From Selaginella tamariscina (taxonomy: Eukaryota; Streptophyta; Lycopodiopsida; Selaginellales; Selaginellaceae), in contig PUQB01000028.1 in the NCBI GenBank assembly GCA_003024785.1, positions 85,112-149,111 of the forward strand: DNA of 64,000 nucleotides, written 5' to 3'. The translations under genes and the position numbers were made by a program. Shown here one piece after another: positions 22,650 through 35,100 of this stretch (its first letter is position 1; each line of letters starts with the position of its first letter). The notes beneath the pieces were generated by a model. That model was not told the origin of the DNA. It did not search any database and saw only the letters and a list, made by a program, of their open reading frames with translations.

Positions 22650-24460
22650 TAAATTTATATTCTTTTTTGATGTTGTGAATAGACACAACATTCATCAAAA
22701 ATGACGTCTCAGCTCATTATCTCTCTTCCCAAGTCCAAGTGTAGCAGCCGGTGGTCACTATAGCCTAGAAAGACACACTTCTGAGCTTTCATGTCCAACT
22801 TACAAAAGGCCAAACAACCAAACCATCTCATACGATCCAGTTGTGAACGTTGTCCAGTCCAGGGGGTTTTGCATTTAACATGTGTTGTATACAGCAGTAG
22901 CGACTACATAATCCCAGAAAGTTGGAGGAAGGCCACTACATTGAGCTCGGGAGTATAGGGTACAATTCAATGGCTCTGAATGCCTGCCTCCTCACAGTAC
23001 ACAGTGAACGCAAAGGATATATATTCACCTCCTCCATCAGAGAGAAGGACTTTAAGCATTAGCTCAAGCTGATTCTTAACCTCCCGCTTGAAAGTTGGAA
23101 GGCCTCGTCCTTAGTCAGTAAGAACTATGAGAGTAATAAAATACTTCTTCTTTCGGCGTGTCATCACCTGGAAAGGGCCACAAATATCGATGTGCATGAG
23201 TTGGAAAGGTTTTGTCGCACGAACGCTCTCACCAGAATTAAAAGCTTGTCGATGGTGTTTTCCAAGAATGCATGGTTCGCACAGGGGGCATGGAAGAAGG
23301 CTTTATCTCCAAACCGTCCGCCATTTTGTCTCGTTGCAGCTGACAAATAGTCTTCTGATTCACGTGTCTCAGTCGATGGTGCCACGTTTGGATATTTGCT
23401 GCAGCTCCCCCTGTCTTATTGCCACCATCGCCATCACCTTAGCTATGGATATCTCACCGTCCATGCGGAAAAGCCGGCCAACCTTGGTGCCTCATACTTT
23501 TAATCATCAGTTATCATTAGTAATGTGAGCAACTACTCCATACAATGGATGTGTCATCTCCACACCATCAACCTCGAGTGAGAATCGGAGATCAAAACAC
23601 TGCTCCACAAGCTGGCCAACAGAAAGCAAGAAATGGCTAGACTTTAGCACAAATCACACCTTCTTGATCTCAACTTCTTGGCCTGATGATAAGCACACTC
23701 GTATTGTGCCGATGCCTTCCACGGCAATCCTATTGTTATCCCTTAGGAAAACACGACCACAATGTAACAAAGAAGAGCTAGTGGTCAGAATCCTGAGTGT
23801 CAACTTCAACTGTCGAAATCCAAGACAAGCCGTTTGGTGAAGCCCTCTTCGGCGGTGAGACTTGAAACGGACATAGGGAGGAGGAGCTCTCTATCAGCTT
23901 CTTCACAGGACAATCGACTCAGGTGGCCACATTTAGAACACGTGCCACACTTGAGATTAAACTCCCTCTTCTGCCTAGGCTTTTTAGCCATGCCTTGCTC
24001 CATTGCCTAGTCGGATCCTCGTTCAAGTTGATTGCCGTATGTCATCATGGCAAGACCTTCGGACTCTGCTGAACTGTGCACCGTCTTCTCTTGCTGCACT
24101 AGGTCAGAATTTTTTTTTGTACCTGGAGTCCCTTAAAGAGAAGGGCGTTGAATTCTTGATAAGATACTTCACCATCAGTATAGGTCAGGTCCCAACAATT
24201 CACAAGCAGCTGCCCAATTTTCAGCAGCAGGTTTGTCCACATTGATATAGGCCACCAAGAGCACCGTTTGGTTGAGAATCTAGATCTTTCCACTCGTTGT
24301 ACCCATCACTGTCGTTCGTAGAATCCGGACATTTCCGAGTCCCTAAAACCACGGGCCACAAGCCCCAGCGCATAAACCAGAATTGTGCTTGCTCCTTCCA
24401 CGCTAAGAAATTGGACCCATCAAAGACTTCCATGTCATGAGAAGAGGTCAATCCTGAAAA
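22650..24460 (-). pseudogene. Decayed Ty1/copia gag-pol fragment (copia-2)
   Basis: On the minus strand a Gag start is visible at 24451 (MTSSHDMEVFDGSNFLAWKE), then a degraded knuckle region (CSKCGHLSRL, about 23930) leading to a protease-like LVLDFDS (about 23815). The pre-integrase region is near 23350, and integrase residues PFQLMHIDICGPFQVMTRR lie near 23180. Reverse transcriptase was not found, so the element is truncated within integrase around 22650. Frameshifts are frequent. No LTR pair was identified. It is unlike copia-1 in sequence, so it is a different lineage or much older. Confidence 0.7.
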
Positions 24461-24699
24461 AAAAACTCCATATCAACAAGATCCCCTAAAACCCCGCATT
24501 CCATTAACTTTCCATCCCTCTCTCAAGATATCGAAAGGTGAAGGGATTCGGTGCCGAATCCATCCTCGAGAAAAGCTCCAATGCTGACTCGCCATTGCAA
24601 CAACAGCATCGATCGAATCAAACACCTGTCTTGACTCCACTATGCTTCCGCACGCCCATCAAGGTGTTTGCCACAAAAATGTCCGTCTCACACTGGTTT

Positions 24700-24972
24700 T
24701 TATAGCTCTTCCTCTTGCAAGTGCTGCAACTTCACTAGTCATCTGGCTCTTTTGCTGCAAGGCTTATACATGCCTTTGGAGCTGCTAAGAATGTCCGGCT
24801 GTTTCCTGAAGACTTCATCTGTTCGAAGAACTTGAGAGCTTCATTCCCATCTCCACTTTCAGCATGAGCTGTCCATGAGACACATCACGACCCGCAAAGG
24901 CCCATCGAGCATCTGCCAGACTCCCGCATTTCACATATGTACCTGTACTTCATTACACACACACACACACAC

Positions 24973-25010
<38 letters not shown>

Positions 25011-25440
25011 AGTGAGCTAGCAACAAAGATGTCAGTGACGAACCCACACTCAGCAGCTCGGGAATGCAAACGATATTCATTCTCTAAATCCCTGGATTTG
25101 CTCACCTTGTTCTCTTTCAGCCAACCAACTGCATGCCGTGAGTGAAGCAACGTAAGTCCTTGAATCCGGTGAGCAGCTTCCGTTCTTCTCCCGTTGTATA
25201 TGATCGTTTAACACACACACAATACCTGCTCATGCATCTGCTGGTACATTCTCATTGCATGAGAAGCGTCACCATTTTCCACGTATCCCAGCATTAATGT
25301 ATTCCACGAAGCAGTGTTACGACAGCTCATTGAGTCAAGACTTTTCGATACTACCACATTTCGCATACAACTTGATCAAACCGTTGGTGACATAGATGTT
25401 CGAAACTCCCCCACTCTGACACAAGTTTTGCATGTACAGC
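24700..25440 (-). pseudogene. Pentatricopeptide-repeat (PPR) gene relic
   Basis: Minus-strand frames give consecutive plant PPR signatures: VTNGLIKLYAKCGSIEKS (about 25390), then RNTASWNTLMLGYVENGD (about 25310) and AMRMYQQMHEQ. Next come HSRAAECGFVTDIFVASSLVY (as two abutting motif halves, about 25070-25010), KCGSLADARWAF (about 24920) and ALKFFEQMKSSG (about 24810). These are the P, L and S-type repeats of organelle RNA-binding PPR proteins. Several frameshifts separate the blocks. A (TA)n(CA)n microsatellite sits exactly where the conserved YMYAKCG codons should be. The fragment covers only about three to four repeats of a protein that normally has ten or more. Confidence 0.8.
24953..25009. 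repeat. (CA)n(TA)n compound microsatellite within PPR relic
   Basis: About 10 CA units, a CC junction and about 16 TA units. On the minus strand the TA run begins at a TATATA that encodes the Tyr-x-Tyr of the PPR helix. Confidence 0.95.
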
Positions 25441-25936
25441 CCTTCCCTTGTTCAAGTCTTAACGAGCTTTGATCTCATCCAACAGTGCTGAGAGATTGCA
25501 TTGCTTTGCTCTTGCGGACAAGAGATCTCGGGCTGTCGACTCTCATAATGACCTCAGAGGCATTTATCATCGTGAGCCTAACTCTCTCTCTCAGTGATGC
25601 TTCACGAGCAGCAAGACCTTGGGATGGACAAAACTTGAGCTCGAAAGATGCAAACTCGAACCGAATGTAAATAAACATCTTTGTGTACAGGATGCAAACA
25701 AAATGATCCATCCAAATGTTGTGCCCCAACTTTGAGATACGTAGAGATGGGAAAACTAGGTTGTGTGTGAGAGAGAGAATTCATCAGCACACAATGCAAT
25801 CTGTCTTCTGGTGCCTGGAGACGTGGAATTTCAAGGCTAACATGAATGGTTACAACAACATAAATAGTTTAGAACAAGTTCATAGTTTGGGCTTGTATAT
25901 ATTTTCTAATAAAAACGGTGTACCTCTTTACCTTCC

Positions 25937-27141
25937 TCAACTCATGCACCATCCATCGACATCTAAATCGTCGATAGGAAGAAGACGCTGCGGAGGGGTG
26001 TCATCCTCAAATTCGTCCTCTGAGGATGCCTCCACATCGAACTCCACACCGCCCTTGATTTCTTGCTTCTCGTACTTCTCTATAGGAACACACATACACA
26101 TTGCAAAGAACCTGCCTCATACACCATATGACGTAAACATCACACACATACGTACACAGAGCAGTACCTGTCCTTGAAGATTGAAAGTGGGTATTTATCA
26201 CTTGAACACCAAGACGTGTATCATATCCTTCACGTAAGAACACCCACGGCCTTTCCCCAGCCATAGACACATAAAACATGGGCTCGTTACTGTGGAAAAA
26301 TTCTATGGGATTCGGTGGAAGCCCCAACTCATCAGTAAGCATATTTAGGCCCCTCAAAAGTGCACGCTTCTCCAGTGTTAAACTCAGAATCTACCACATG
26401 AACCAGTGTGTATAATAGACATATACGGGCAAGCATTATAATATGTACATAAAATATACTGACCTCGTGGTAAACTGCTAAGCTACGTTTTAAGCCACTG
26501 GGTGAAGTTGGGTCTAAGTCTTTTGGAGAATCATGATCATATGGCGATGGAAATGGCACCTTTTGCATTTCGTCGAAGTATGATCTCACGTCTTCAGATA
26601 TTGGGCCTTCGGGTTCTCGAAACGCATATGGATTCTCCACTTTGGCTGAGCTGATCCACCTGTTACAAGAATGAGTACTTTCACACCCATCTCTCTCATA
26701 TGGTTCCAACAATACACTGTAGGGATTGTCTCTCTCTGTATTTTTCTTCTTGGAAAAAAGATATAGCTAATGCTGATTGTGAGACCAGCACAGGAGTACT
26801 GTTAGTAACCCAGACACACATGGAGAGAAGAGAGACGAAAGAGAGCTTTTTTGTACTTAAATAAGCTTCATTTATTGTTTAGATATTTAGCCATTAGCTC
26901 ATGACATTATGAACTTCTGCAATATGGCAACTACACACACACCTAAACCAAATTATGAATATACACGAATATAACAGATACCATACTTAGGCTAAATACC
27001 CTACATCTTATGAGGCTTACTTCTCACGGGCAGTAACCGCAAGCTCTGGATGAAGCTGCGTAACCTCAAGGTATCTTAATCCCTGACGTAACGTGAATAT
27101 CAATGTGTGTGTGTATTAGTTTATATATACATGTGTGTGTA

Positions 27142-27184
<43 letters not shown>

Positions 27185-27770
27185 GAACAGCTGTTGTGTA
27201 CCTTAATATCTACTGGTCGAAAGTAATTAAGATTGCTGCAGAAAATGGCACTTTCATAGTTCTGTGGGAATCCAAAATATCGTCCTAACCTTGCTAAACG
27301 GTTCGTGTCCAAACGCCTCTTCTTGGACATCATCAGCAGTTTAGTGACAGCCTCCACAACATACTGTCTGCAAACAACGCAATATGTATACATGCATACA
27401 CTACATACAGACACATACACATAAATATACGATGGTATTACCTGTGTTCTTGCTTGCGCTTGTAAGCTTTGTGTTCCAAAAAGAGCTGCTTAGCAAAAGT
27501 GGTGAATCTCAACCACTTGTATTTGTGTTCATCATGTCCAATTCAAAAACTAGTGGATAATTCCGTACGAAGTATCCAAGCCGTAACTTGCCTAGATGAT
27601 CTCCACGTTTAGCCTGAAATGTGTATATGTATGTGCGAGCCCGTGGCACAGACACTTGTACAACACACACTTTTATATGAAGATCCTTTGTTTCCTGAGG
27701 GGACAATTTGCTATTTTATGTTGAGTATTTATGTAATAACTTTCATACATACCCCCGCCCCCCCCCCCCT

Positions 27771-27815
<45 letters not shown>

Positions 27816-28098
27816 ACCCCGAAGATTCATTCTAACATACATCCATACTCTCTCTCTCACACACAAACACACACACACACACCTGGATGTCATCAGCGAT
27901 CGCCATCCAATCTGGTTCCTTGAGCAGCGTGTTCTTGAGACGATCTGCAAAACGGAGCCTGGACTCTCTCTTGACAATGCCATCCAGGAACGGATTGTAA
28001 AGGGCCCGAGGAATGCAGCGAAGATTGCTCCTTGTGACATATGAAGTCTTCCATCTCCTCTGTTGCATATTCATGCCCTGGAATCGCCATCGCTGCAT
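25937..28098 (-). CDS. PORR-domain organelle RNA-binding protein (7 exons, one frameshift)
   Basis: Exons: 28098-27883, 27613-27442, 27367-27202, 27082-27021, 26659-26464, 26390-26168, 26079-25937; all GT-AG. Exon 1 encodes an Arg-rich start that fits an organelle transit peptide (MQRWRFQGMNMQQRRWKTS). The PORR (DUF860) domain follows: ESRLRFADRLKNTLLKEPDW, KLRLGYFVRNYPLVFEL, LLMMSKKRRLDTNRLARLG, FPQNYESAIF, LRYLEVTQLHPELAV, KVPFPSPYDH and EILSLTLEKRALLRGL. The tail is acidic. Family members such as WTF1 and RPD1 bind group II introns in plastids or mitochondria. Exons sum to 1178 bp: one base is missing near 27531-27538, between FELD and EHKYKWLRF. With that base the product would be about 392 residues, normal for the family. 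Sequencing error or a recent break are both possible. Confidence 0.85.
27130..27186. repeat. (TC)n(TA)n microsatellite in PORR intron 3
   Basis: GTGTGTATC, a TC run and a TA run in sequence; the similar but larger 27753-27882 tract (C-run, TC-run, CA-run, twice) fills PORR intron 1. Confidence 0.9.
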
Positions 28099-28104
28099 TC
28101 TCAA

Positions 28105-28113
28105 AAACCCTAA
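28105..28113. promoter_or_regulatory. Telo-box next to the PORR gene start
   Basis: AAACCCTAA lies seven bases upstream of the PORR ATG, the same kind of motif as in the DEX1 leader. Confidence 0.5.
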
Positions 28114-28125
28114 AACAGAGGGTTT

Positions 28126-29000
28126 ATCAGGGTTAACTTTTTTTAATTTTAACTTAAATTAAGGGTGCTTATTTTGCGCATTCATATATTTCAGGATATT
28201 TAAAATAAAAATATAAAAATATAGCCAACATTCTTTTGTTGTTAAATAACCCCACTTCTAGAGATAGTTAAATTTGATAACAAAGATAATGTGTAGTATC
28301 GATAGAAAAGATCTTTAAAGATTATAAAATAAGACTTTGATCTATTTTATATTATTGTTATGTAAGGTAATCATAGTAAATATGGAGATTAATTATGATA
28401 TATTTTAAGTCATTTGGTCTCCTCTAATCAAAAGTTACAATTTGATGTCATTTTTTTTATTAAGGTCTCATTTTAAATTTAAAAAATAACTTCAGAATTT
28501 CCATAGTCACTTTTTAAGTGACACCAAAAAACAATTGTTGCAATCACTCCATGTAGTAAGAGTGTCATGCACATTTGTCATAATTTGGATTGTTAACTCT
28601 CTTAGCAGCACACTTCCTTTTGTTTTAAGCGAATCGTCCTTGCCTAGATTGATCTCATATCTTTATCAAGAGTCAGGTGATTTGTCCTTTGTTCACATTG
28701 TTGTCTTATCTTTTTGTAAAGAGTTAAGTGACTTGTCCTTGCCTAAATTGTTGTTTCATCTCTTTGTAAAGAATTAGAACTTTTTTTTAATTTGCTCCAC
28801 CAAGTATAATTGAAGTATTTTGAATGCCATTGATCACTTAGTTCAAAGTGGGTTCTTTGGAATTGGTGCTAAGTGAGATATGTAAGTTTTAATAATCTAA
28901 ATTGGTAATTAACAACATGAATGCAATAAATCATCTTTGTAATACTTTGCACCTATCTTAGCAAACTTATTTAATAAATTTGTCATTCTTGTGACATAAG
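28126..29000. other. AT-rich intergenic DNA with a short tandem repeat
   Basis: No gene is visible. A unit of about 55 bp with core CTTGTCCTTGCCTAAATTG is repeated about three times between 28613 and 28780. Confidence 0.45.
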
Positions 29001-29009
29001 TTTGTGAAG

Positions 29010-29580
29010 ACTTTGCAAGCCACATTTGAGCACTAAACAATTTACGTAATAGGGAAACTTTTGTGGTTTAACCATCCCCTTAAATATTTTATTAATTATT
29101 TTTAATTGTCAAATACAAACTTATGAATATGCATAAAATTTACATCATTTTGATTAATGTGTTTAAGGAAAATGTATTTAGAAGATTGATTTTCCTTTTA
29201 AACTAAATAAAGTTATATCATATGTGACTTGCCCATTATTTTATATTCATCTTGACTAAAATTATAAAGGGTTACATTTGAGCAATAAGAAATGTAGGTA
29301 AGAGGGAAATTTTTATGGTCCAACCATCCCTTTAAACATTTTAATTAATTACTTCTATTAGCTAAAAAATTATGAATATGTACAAAATCTACATCATTTG
29401 AATTAATGTAGAATGTGTTTAGAAGATTGATGTTTTTTTTCAAATTAAGTAAGTTATATCATATGTGACTTGAACATTATTTTACACTTAATATGGAGGG
29501 TTACATTTGAGCACTAAGAAATTCCATAAGAGGGAAACTTTTGTGGTACAACCATCCCTTTGTCATAGAACTATCCTTTT
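29010..29580. repeat. Tandem repeat, about 240 bp unit
   Basis: Three diverged copies of a unit containing ACATTTGAGCACTAA, GAGGGAAACTTTTGTGG and CAACCATCCC start near 29020, 29270 and 29500. The spacer TATCATATGTGACTTG is shared too. It is non-coding. Confidence 0.7.
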
Positions 29581-29668
29581 CTCCTTAATCATAAAAATTA
29601 AGAATCAATTAGTGTTACAAGGAGAGCTCTTATGATACATATGAGTTAAATGATTCCAATAGGTAAAA

Positions 29669-29760
29669 GCATAGATGCCCTAATCCATGGTCTCAAGAGT
29701 GGCTACTATGCTTTCCTCCAAGGGTCACTCATGACATGCTAGCAGTTAGTTCAAAGGGGA
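29669..29760 (+). repeat. Fragment related to the TRIM interior
   Basis: GATGCCCTAATCCATGG and GGCTACTATGCTTTCCTCC match, with differences, the tandem-repeat interior of the TRIM at 2833-3213. No terminal repeats were found. Confidence 0.5.
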
Positions 29761-30078
29761 TTGGTATGTTTACTGCATGATTGTGTTCGTATCAACATGT
29801 TAATTGAGTTAGAGTATCCTACCTGTTAGAGTTTTATTTGGTGCCATAAAGGTGGCTTGCCAAATGCCAACCCTAGAATCTTTCTTTGGAAACTCCACGA
29901 AATCTAGTAAAGTAATCCATGTTAGGAACCCGTCTCCTAGGAATCACACCCCACAGTTAGCCAAGTCCACGGTCAATGCTCACCTCATGAGTTAGAATGC
30001 ATGGGCTAGTTGAGCTGCAAGTATCGTTAATGCTTAAAATAATAATTAAACTAAAGATTGAGGCAACCGAACTAAGAC

Positions 30079-31740
30079 TAGTTTTTATTATGACTCAACC
30101 CTTTACTTTGGGGTTTGACTGTTGTTACCTACTGGATTATGTGACGAACCTAGATGTAGAAAAAAACAGGCTTGCATAGTGCACTTGGGTATCTAGTGAT
30201 GGTCCGGTCGGGTCGTTAAGTATTTGCAAGAAACTCTAGCGAAGTTAGCACTTCCATTTAAAAAACTCTCCCCCGTTTTGACTCTCCAGGTTATGGTTTT
30301 TCGCAGTATAACTTGTCAAAATAAGGTTAGGAACACGACCTAACCCTAGGGTTTCCCTAACCCATGCCCTAATACCCCCCCTAGGGGTTAGGTTAGGCAT
30401 CTCTTTTCTCTAAGGACTGGCATTTCCGTGCCAGGCCACTTACTCATGTAGGAAAACGGGGAGGGGCTCCGTCACATAAATAAGGTAGAGTATATGTAAT
30501 GAGGCTTCCTGGGTTCAAAAGAGAGCTCGTTAACCTCCTACTGGTGCAAGCTAAGCTTGTGTCGTCAAGGCGCAACCCTCTGTTGTGCCGCTCAAACTTC
30601 CACACAACAGGGGTACGTCCCACCTTTGGGTTAAACTATTCTTAAGGTTGGCAGGATATCGCCTTTGTGACAGGGGCACGTCACTTCCAAGGAGTTAGTC
30701 AGACTCCTTGGGCCAAAAACCTGCTCAAGGCATTGCCCGAGTCCACGTTCCACAGAATTAGTGGTTGAGGCCTTGCTCCGGCCGCCTCAACCACGCCAAG
30801 CTAGGAACGACACCTATAACTCAGCCATAAGGCGGCTTGCTAGGTGCCAACCCTGGAATCCCCTCTCTGGAAACCCCACAAAATCTGGTAAAGTAACCCG
30901 TATTAGGAACCCAACCCTTAGGAACTTAAACCCCTAACTGACCAAGTCCACGAACGAGACTCACCTTGTGAATTAAGATACACGGACTAGCCGAGTTATA
31001 GGTGTCGTTCCTAGCTTGGCATGGTTGAGGCGGCGGAGCAAGGCCTCAACCACTAGTTCTATGGAACGTGAACTCGGGCAATGCCTTTGAGCTTGCGAGC
31101 AGGTTTTCGGACCAAGGAACTAACTAACTCCTTAGAAGTGACGTGCCCCTGTCTCAAAGGCAAGATCCTGCCAACGATAAGGATAGTCTAACCCTAGGGT
31201 GGGTGTACCCCTGTCGTGTGGAAGTTTGGGCGACACAACAGACGGTTGCACCTTACACACTTAGCTTGCACCGGTAGGAGGTTAACGAGCTCTCTTTTGA
31301 ACCCAGGAAGCCTCACTACATATACTCTACCTTATTTATGTGATGGACCCCCTGTTTACCTAAATGAGTAAGTGGGCTGGCACGAAATGCCAGCCCTTAG
31401 AGAAAGGTTGTCCTAACCTAACCCTAAACCTAACCCCTAGGGGGGTATTAGGGCGTGGGGTTAAGGCAACCCTAGGGGTGTCCTAACCCTTTTTGACAAG
31501 CTATATTTAACGGAAAACCTATCTTTGTAACGTCAAACCGGGGGAGAGTTTTAGAGGTAAGTACTACCTTCGCCTAGAGTTTCTCGAGGTACCTAGTGAC
31601 AGCCGGCCGGACTACCCCTAAACACCTAAGTGCACTAAGCGGGGCTGTTTCTCATACAACTAGGGTTCGTCACACAACTCGGTAGGTAACAACAGTCAAA
31701 CCCCAAAGTAAAGGGTCGAGTCATAGTAAAAACTATGACA
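30079..31740. repeat. Large imperfect palindrome of LTR sequence
   Basis: 30079-30830 is the reverse complement, with scattered differences, of about 30980-31740. The spacer is about 150 bp. Matching landmarks are GTGACAGGGGCACGTCACTT against AAGTGACGTGCCCCTGTC and GGTAACAACAGTCAAACCCC against its reverse near 30110. The arms are opposite-facing LTR copies. Confidence 0.8.
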
Positions 31741-32149
31741 CACTCCCCGCCTTTGAAAATGTCAACGTCCTCGTTGACGTCTAACTCCAAGACTAGACTA
31801 GGTTAGGAAAAATTAACTGAAAACTAACGCTAATCACTCTATGCGGAGTCAACAAAAAGTTCACAAGTTTTATTACCCCCTTGCATTACGCGAAGCCAAG
31901 TACTTCAGAACCGTCGTTCACTGAGCGTAACTCAGCTGCCGGAGGCACCACCTGCGACAAGAAGTCACTTGGAGACCTTTTGCACGTCTGCAAAGTCTGT
32001 CACCCGACACAGACAACAAGTTAGTTAATTTCTTTAGTTAACTAGAATTTATATTGGAGGCCTCTAGTTAATGTTGTCTGTCGGCCCCTAGGTTAATAAG
32101 AAATAAAGTTCACTTTATTTCTGATCATCATTATCAATAGTTTGAGACC

Positions 32150-35100
32150 TTGCCTCAAACTCCTTCACTACTCCATCGCGTTCTGTAGATTCTCCAATGG
32201 TTCCCATGTCGACTCGCATGCCGGGTAACCCTTCCACTTAACAAGATATTCTCGTTTACGTTTCGCGTCCCTCGATGTTTAATATCCTTTGCATCCAAAT
32301 CGACTCAACTTCAACTCCTTCATATCGCCGACCAGCTCAGGAAGGACGTAAGTTTTCATATCTCTGCGGATGTTTCTCATCCTTGTGGAATGGCTCGAGT
32401 AAATTGACATGAAACACATTGTGTATTGTTCCCAACTCCGGAGGAAGATCTAACCATAAGCCACTTTCCCTACTTGCTTCACCACCTTGTATGGACCTAT
32501 GTAGTGCGATAGAAACTTCCTCGAAAGAGTCGTTGGAACCTTCAGTTTTTGGTACTCAACAATACCATATCCCCAACCTGATACTTACATCCCGCCGATG
32601 CTTATCGTACTGCTGACGATACCTTTCCTGTGCTGCAGCCATCGCTTGACGAGCAGCTTCCCATGTCGATACAATTGTCCCGTGAACTCTGCTACAGATG
32701 GAACTCGATTGCTATCGTCTTTCGGTAACACCATACTCTGAGGAATACCACCCTTATTCCCAGTTAACACTTCCATCGGGCTACACCGATCAGTGTGTGT
32801 CGAGTTATTGTAACATATCTCAGCCATATCTAAGTGTTCAGCCCAATCAAGTTGATCACCTTGAACATAGCATCTGAGATAGTCCTCGACTTGTCGATTC
32901 ACCTCTCCGTTTGACCATTGTTTGCGGATGGTAAGCTGTACTGAACTCAGTCGTACCAAACTGCTTGAACAACGTTCCCCAAAACTTCCCATAAACCGAG
33001 GATCCCGATCTGAGATCATGGTTTCCGGTAGCTGCGCACTCTTACGACTTCGTGGAAGAACAACTTTGCTGCTTGTTTTGCATTCACTGTCTCTACAGTT
33101 GGAATGAAATGAGCAACCTTTGAAAACCGATCGACCACCACCATGAAGAGTTAAAACCACAAGATTTTGGCAATCCCATGATAAAGTCCAAAGTAACACT
33201 TTGAAATGGCCTCTAATCGGTATACATTGCAACTTCCCAGCTCGTTTTTGCGATCGACTTTTCACTTGTTGACATGTGGGGCATGTCTTGACATACTTGG
33301 CAACATCGTCTATCATACCCGGCCAATAGAATCCCTGTTTCAACAAAGCCAACGTCTTTTGCCTTCCACCATGCCTGCCAAAGGAACGTCGTGATGCTCT
33401 CTTAATAGCCTCTCCCTCCATGTCCCTTCTGGAACATAGAGTCTCTTTTCTTTATAATAAAGAACTCCATCTCGTACTGCAAAATGGTGTTTGAGTGCAT
33501 CCATTCGACTTTCTATTCCTTGGAATATTACCATCTCTTCGTAATTGATGAACTTGTTTCCTCTTTGCCACCAGGCAAAGCTTTTGCAAACTTGTCCTGA
33601 GGATACGCCGTCACAAATTCATCCACCGCTGACATAATACGAAGATGACCCTTTCTACTGAGTGCATCAGCTACCACATTGTCCTTTCCCGCTTATGTCT
33701 GATTTCAGGCTGAAATCGTGCCAACTTCTGCTGCCATCTAGCATACTTTGGTGATAGCTTCGGCTGCGTTTCAAAATACTTAGAGTTACACTATCTGTCC
33801 AAACCACAGTGCCATGACTTGGAAGATAATGACGCCAATACTCCAAGGAAGCAACAATAGCATACATCTCCTTTTCGTGAGTAGGCCATCGAGTTTGCGC
33901 ATCTAACTTCTTCGAGAAAAGGACACTGGATGTCCTTTTTGTTGCAATACACCACCAATTGCAAAGTCGGAAGCGTCACATTCTACTTCAAAGGGATCTT
34001 CAAAGATGGGCAACTGCAAAACTGGCTCAGAAGAGATAGCCTCTTTGAGTTTGACAATGCACGTTGGCACTCTGGAGTCCAATGCCACGGAATGTTTTTC
34101 ATGAGATCTATCAATGGACCACTATTTCCGAGTAACCTTTATGAATCTTTGGTAATACCCCGTTAAACCAAGAAATGATTTAACTTCATGCACGTCTTTC
34201 AAAGTTGTACACTCGTAATAGCCTTGAATTTTCTTTGGATCCATGGCAACCTTCCCACTGATATCGAGTGTCCCAAGAAATCTATTTTGGTTTGACCAAA
34301 TGCGCACTTGCTTTCTTTAGTATACAACTGGTTCTCCCTCAACCTCTGAAACACTTTTTCTAAGTGTTCCACATGTTCCTCAATTGTCGAACTGAAAACT
34401 AGAATGTCATCAATATACATCACTACGAATTTGTCTAGATAGTCTCTAAACACATCATCCATCATTGTGTAAAAAGTTGTTGGAGCATTGCACAATCCGA
34501 ATGGCAAGATTAGAAACTCAATAATCCATAATGCGTTTGAAAAGCAGTCTTCTCAATGTCATTCTCTGCTACCCGAATATGATGGTACCCAGACCTCAAG
34601 TCTATTCTAGAAAAGTACCTTGCTTTTGATAGTCTATTAAACAAGTCGTCCACTCGCAGAAGAGGATACTTGTTTTTGATAGTTATCGCGTTCAGCGCTC
34701 GATAGTCCACACACATTCGCATCGTACCATCCTTTTTCATTACAAACAAGATTGATGCACCATATGGTGATTGACTAGGTCGAATGTGTCCTCGACCAAT
34801 CAATTCTGTCAGTTGTCTCTTCAATTCTACCAACTCTTGAGGATTCAACCGATATGGGGCTCTTGTCGGTGGAGACGAACTTGGCAAAATCTCTATCCTG
34901 TGGTCCACAGCTCGACATGGAGGTAACTTAGGCGGCAAAGCTTCCGGCAACACGTCCTTAAACATGTTTAAAACTTCCAAAATAGGTTTGGGAACAGATT
35001 CTTGACCATCTCCTATTTTGACTTCAACAGTATCCAAAACCATTGCAAGAAATACACCTTCCTGATGTCTATCTGCCTTACGCAACTGAGTTAAGGTAAG

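Noticed and set aside
27619..28044. Plus-strand reading frames over TC/CA tracts and PORR exon 1
   Set aside because: Low-complexity translation and antisense of a well-supported exon.
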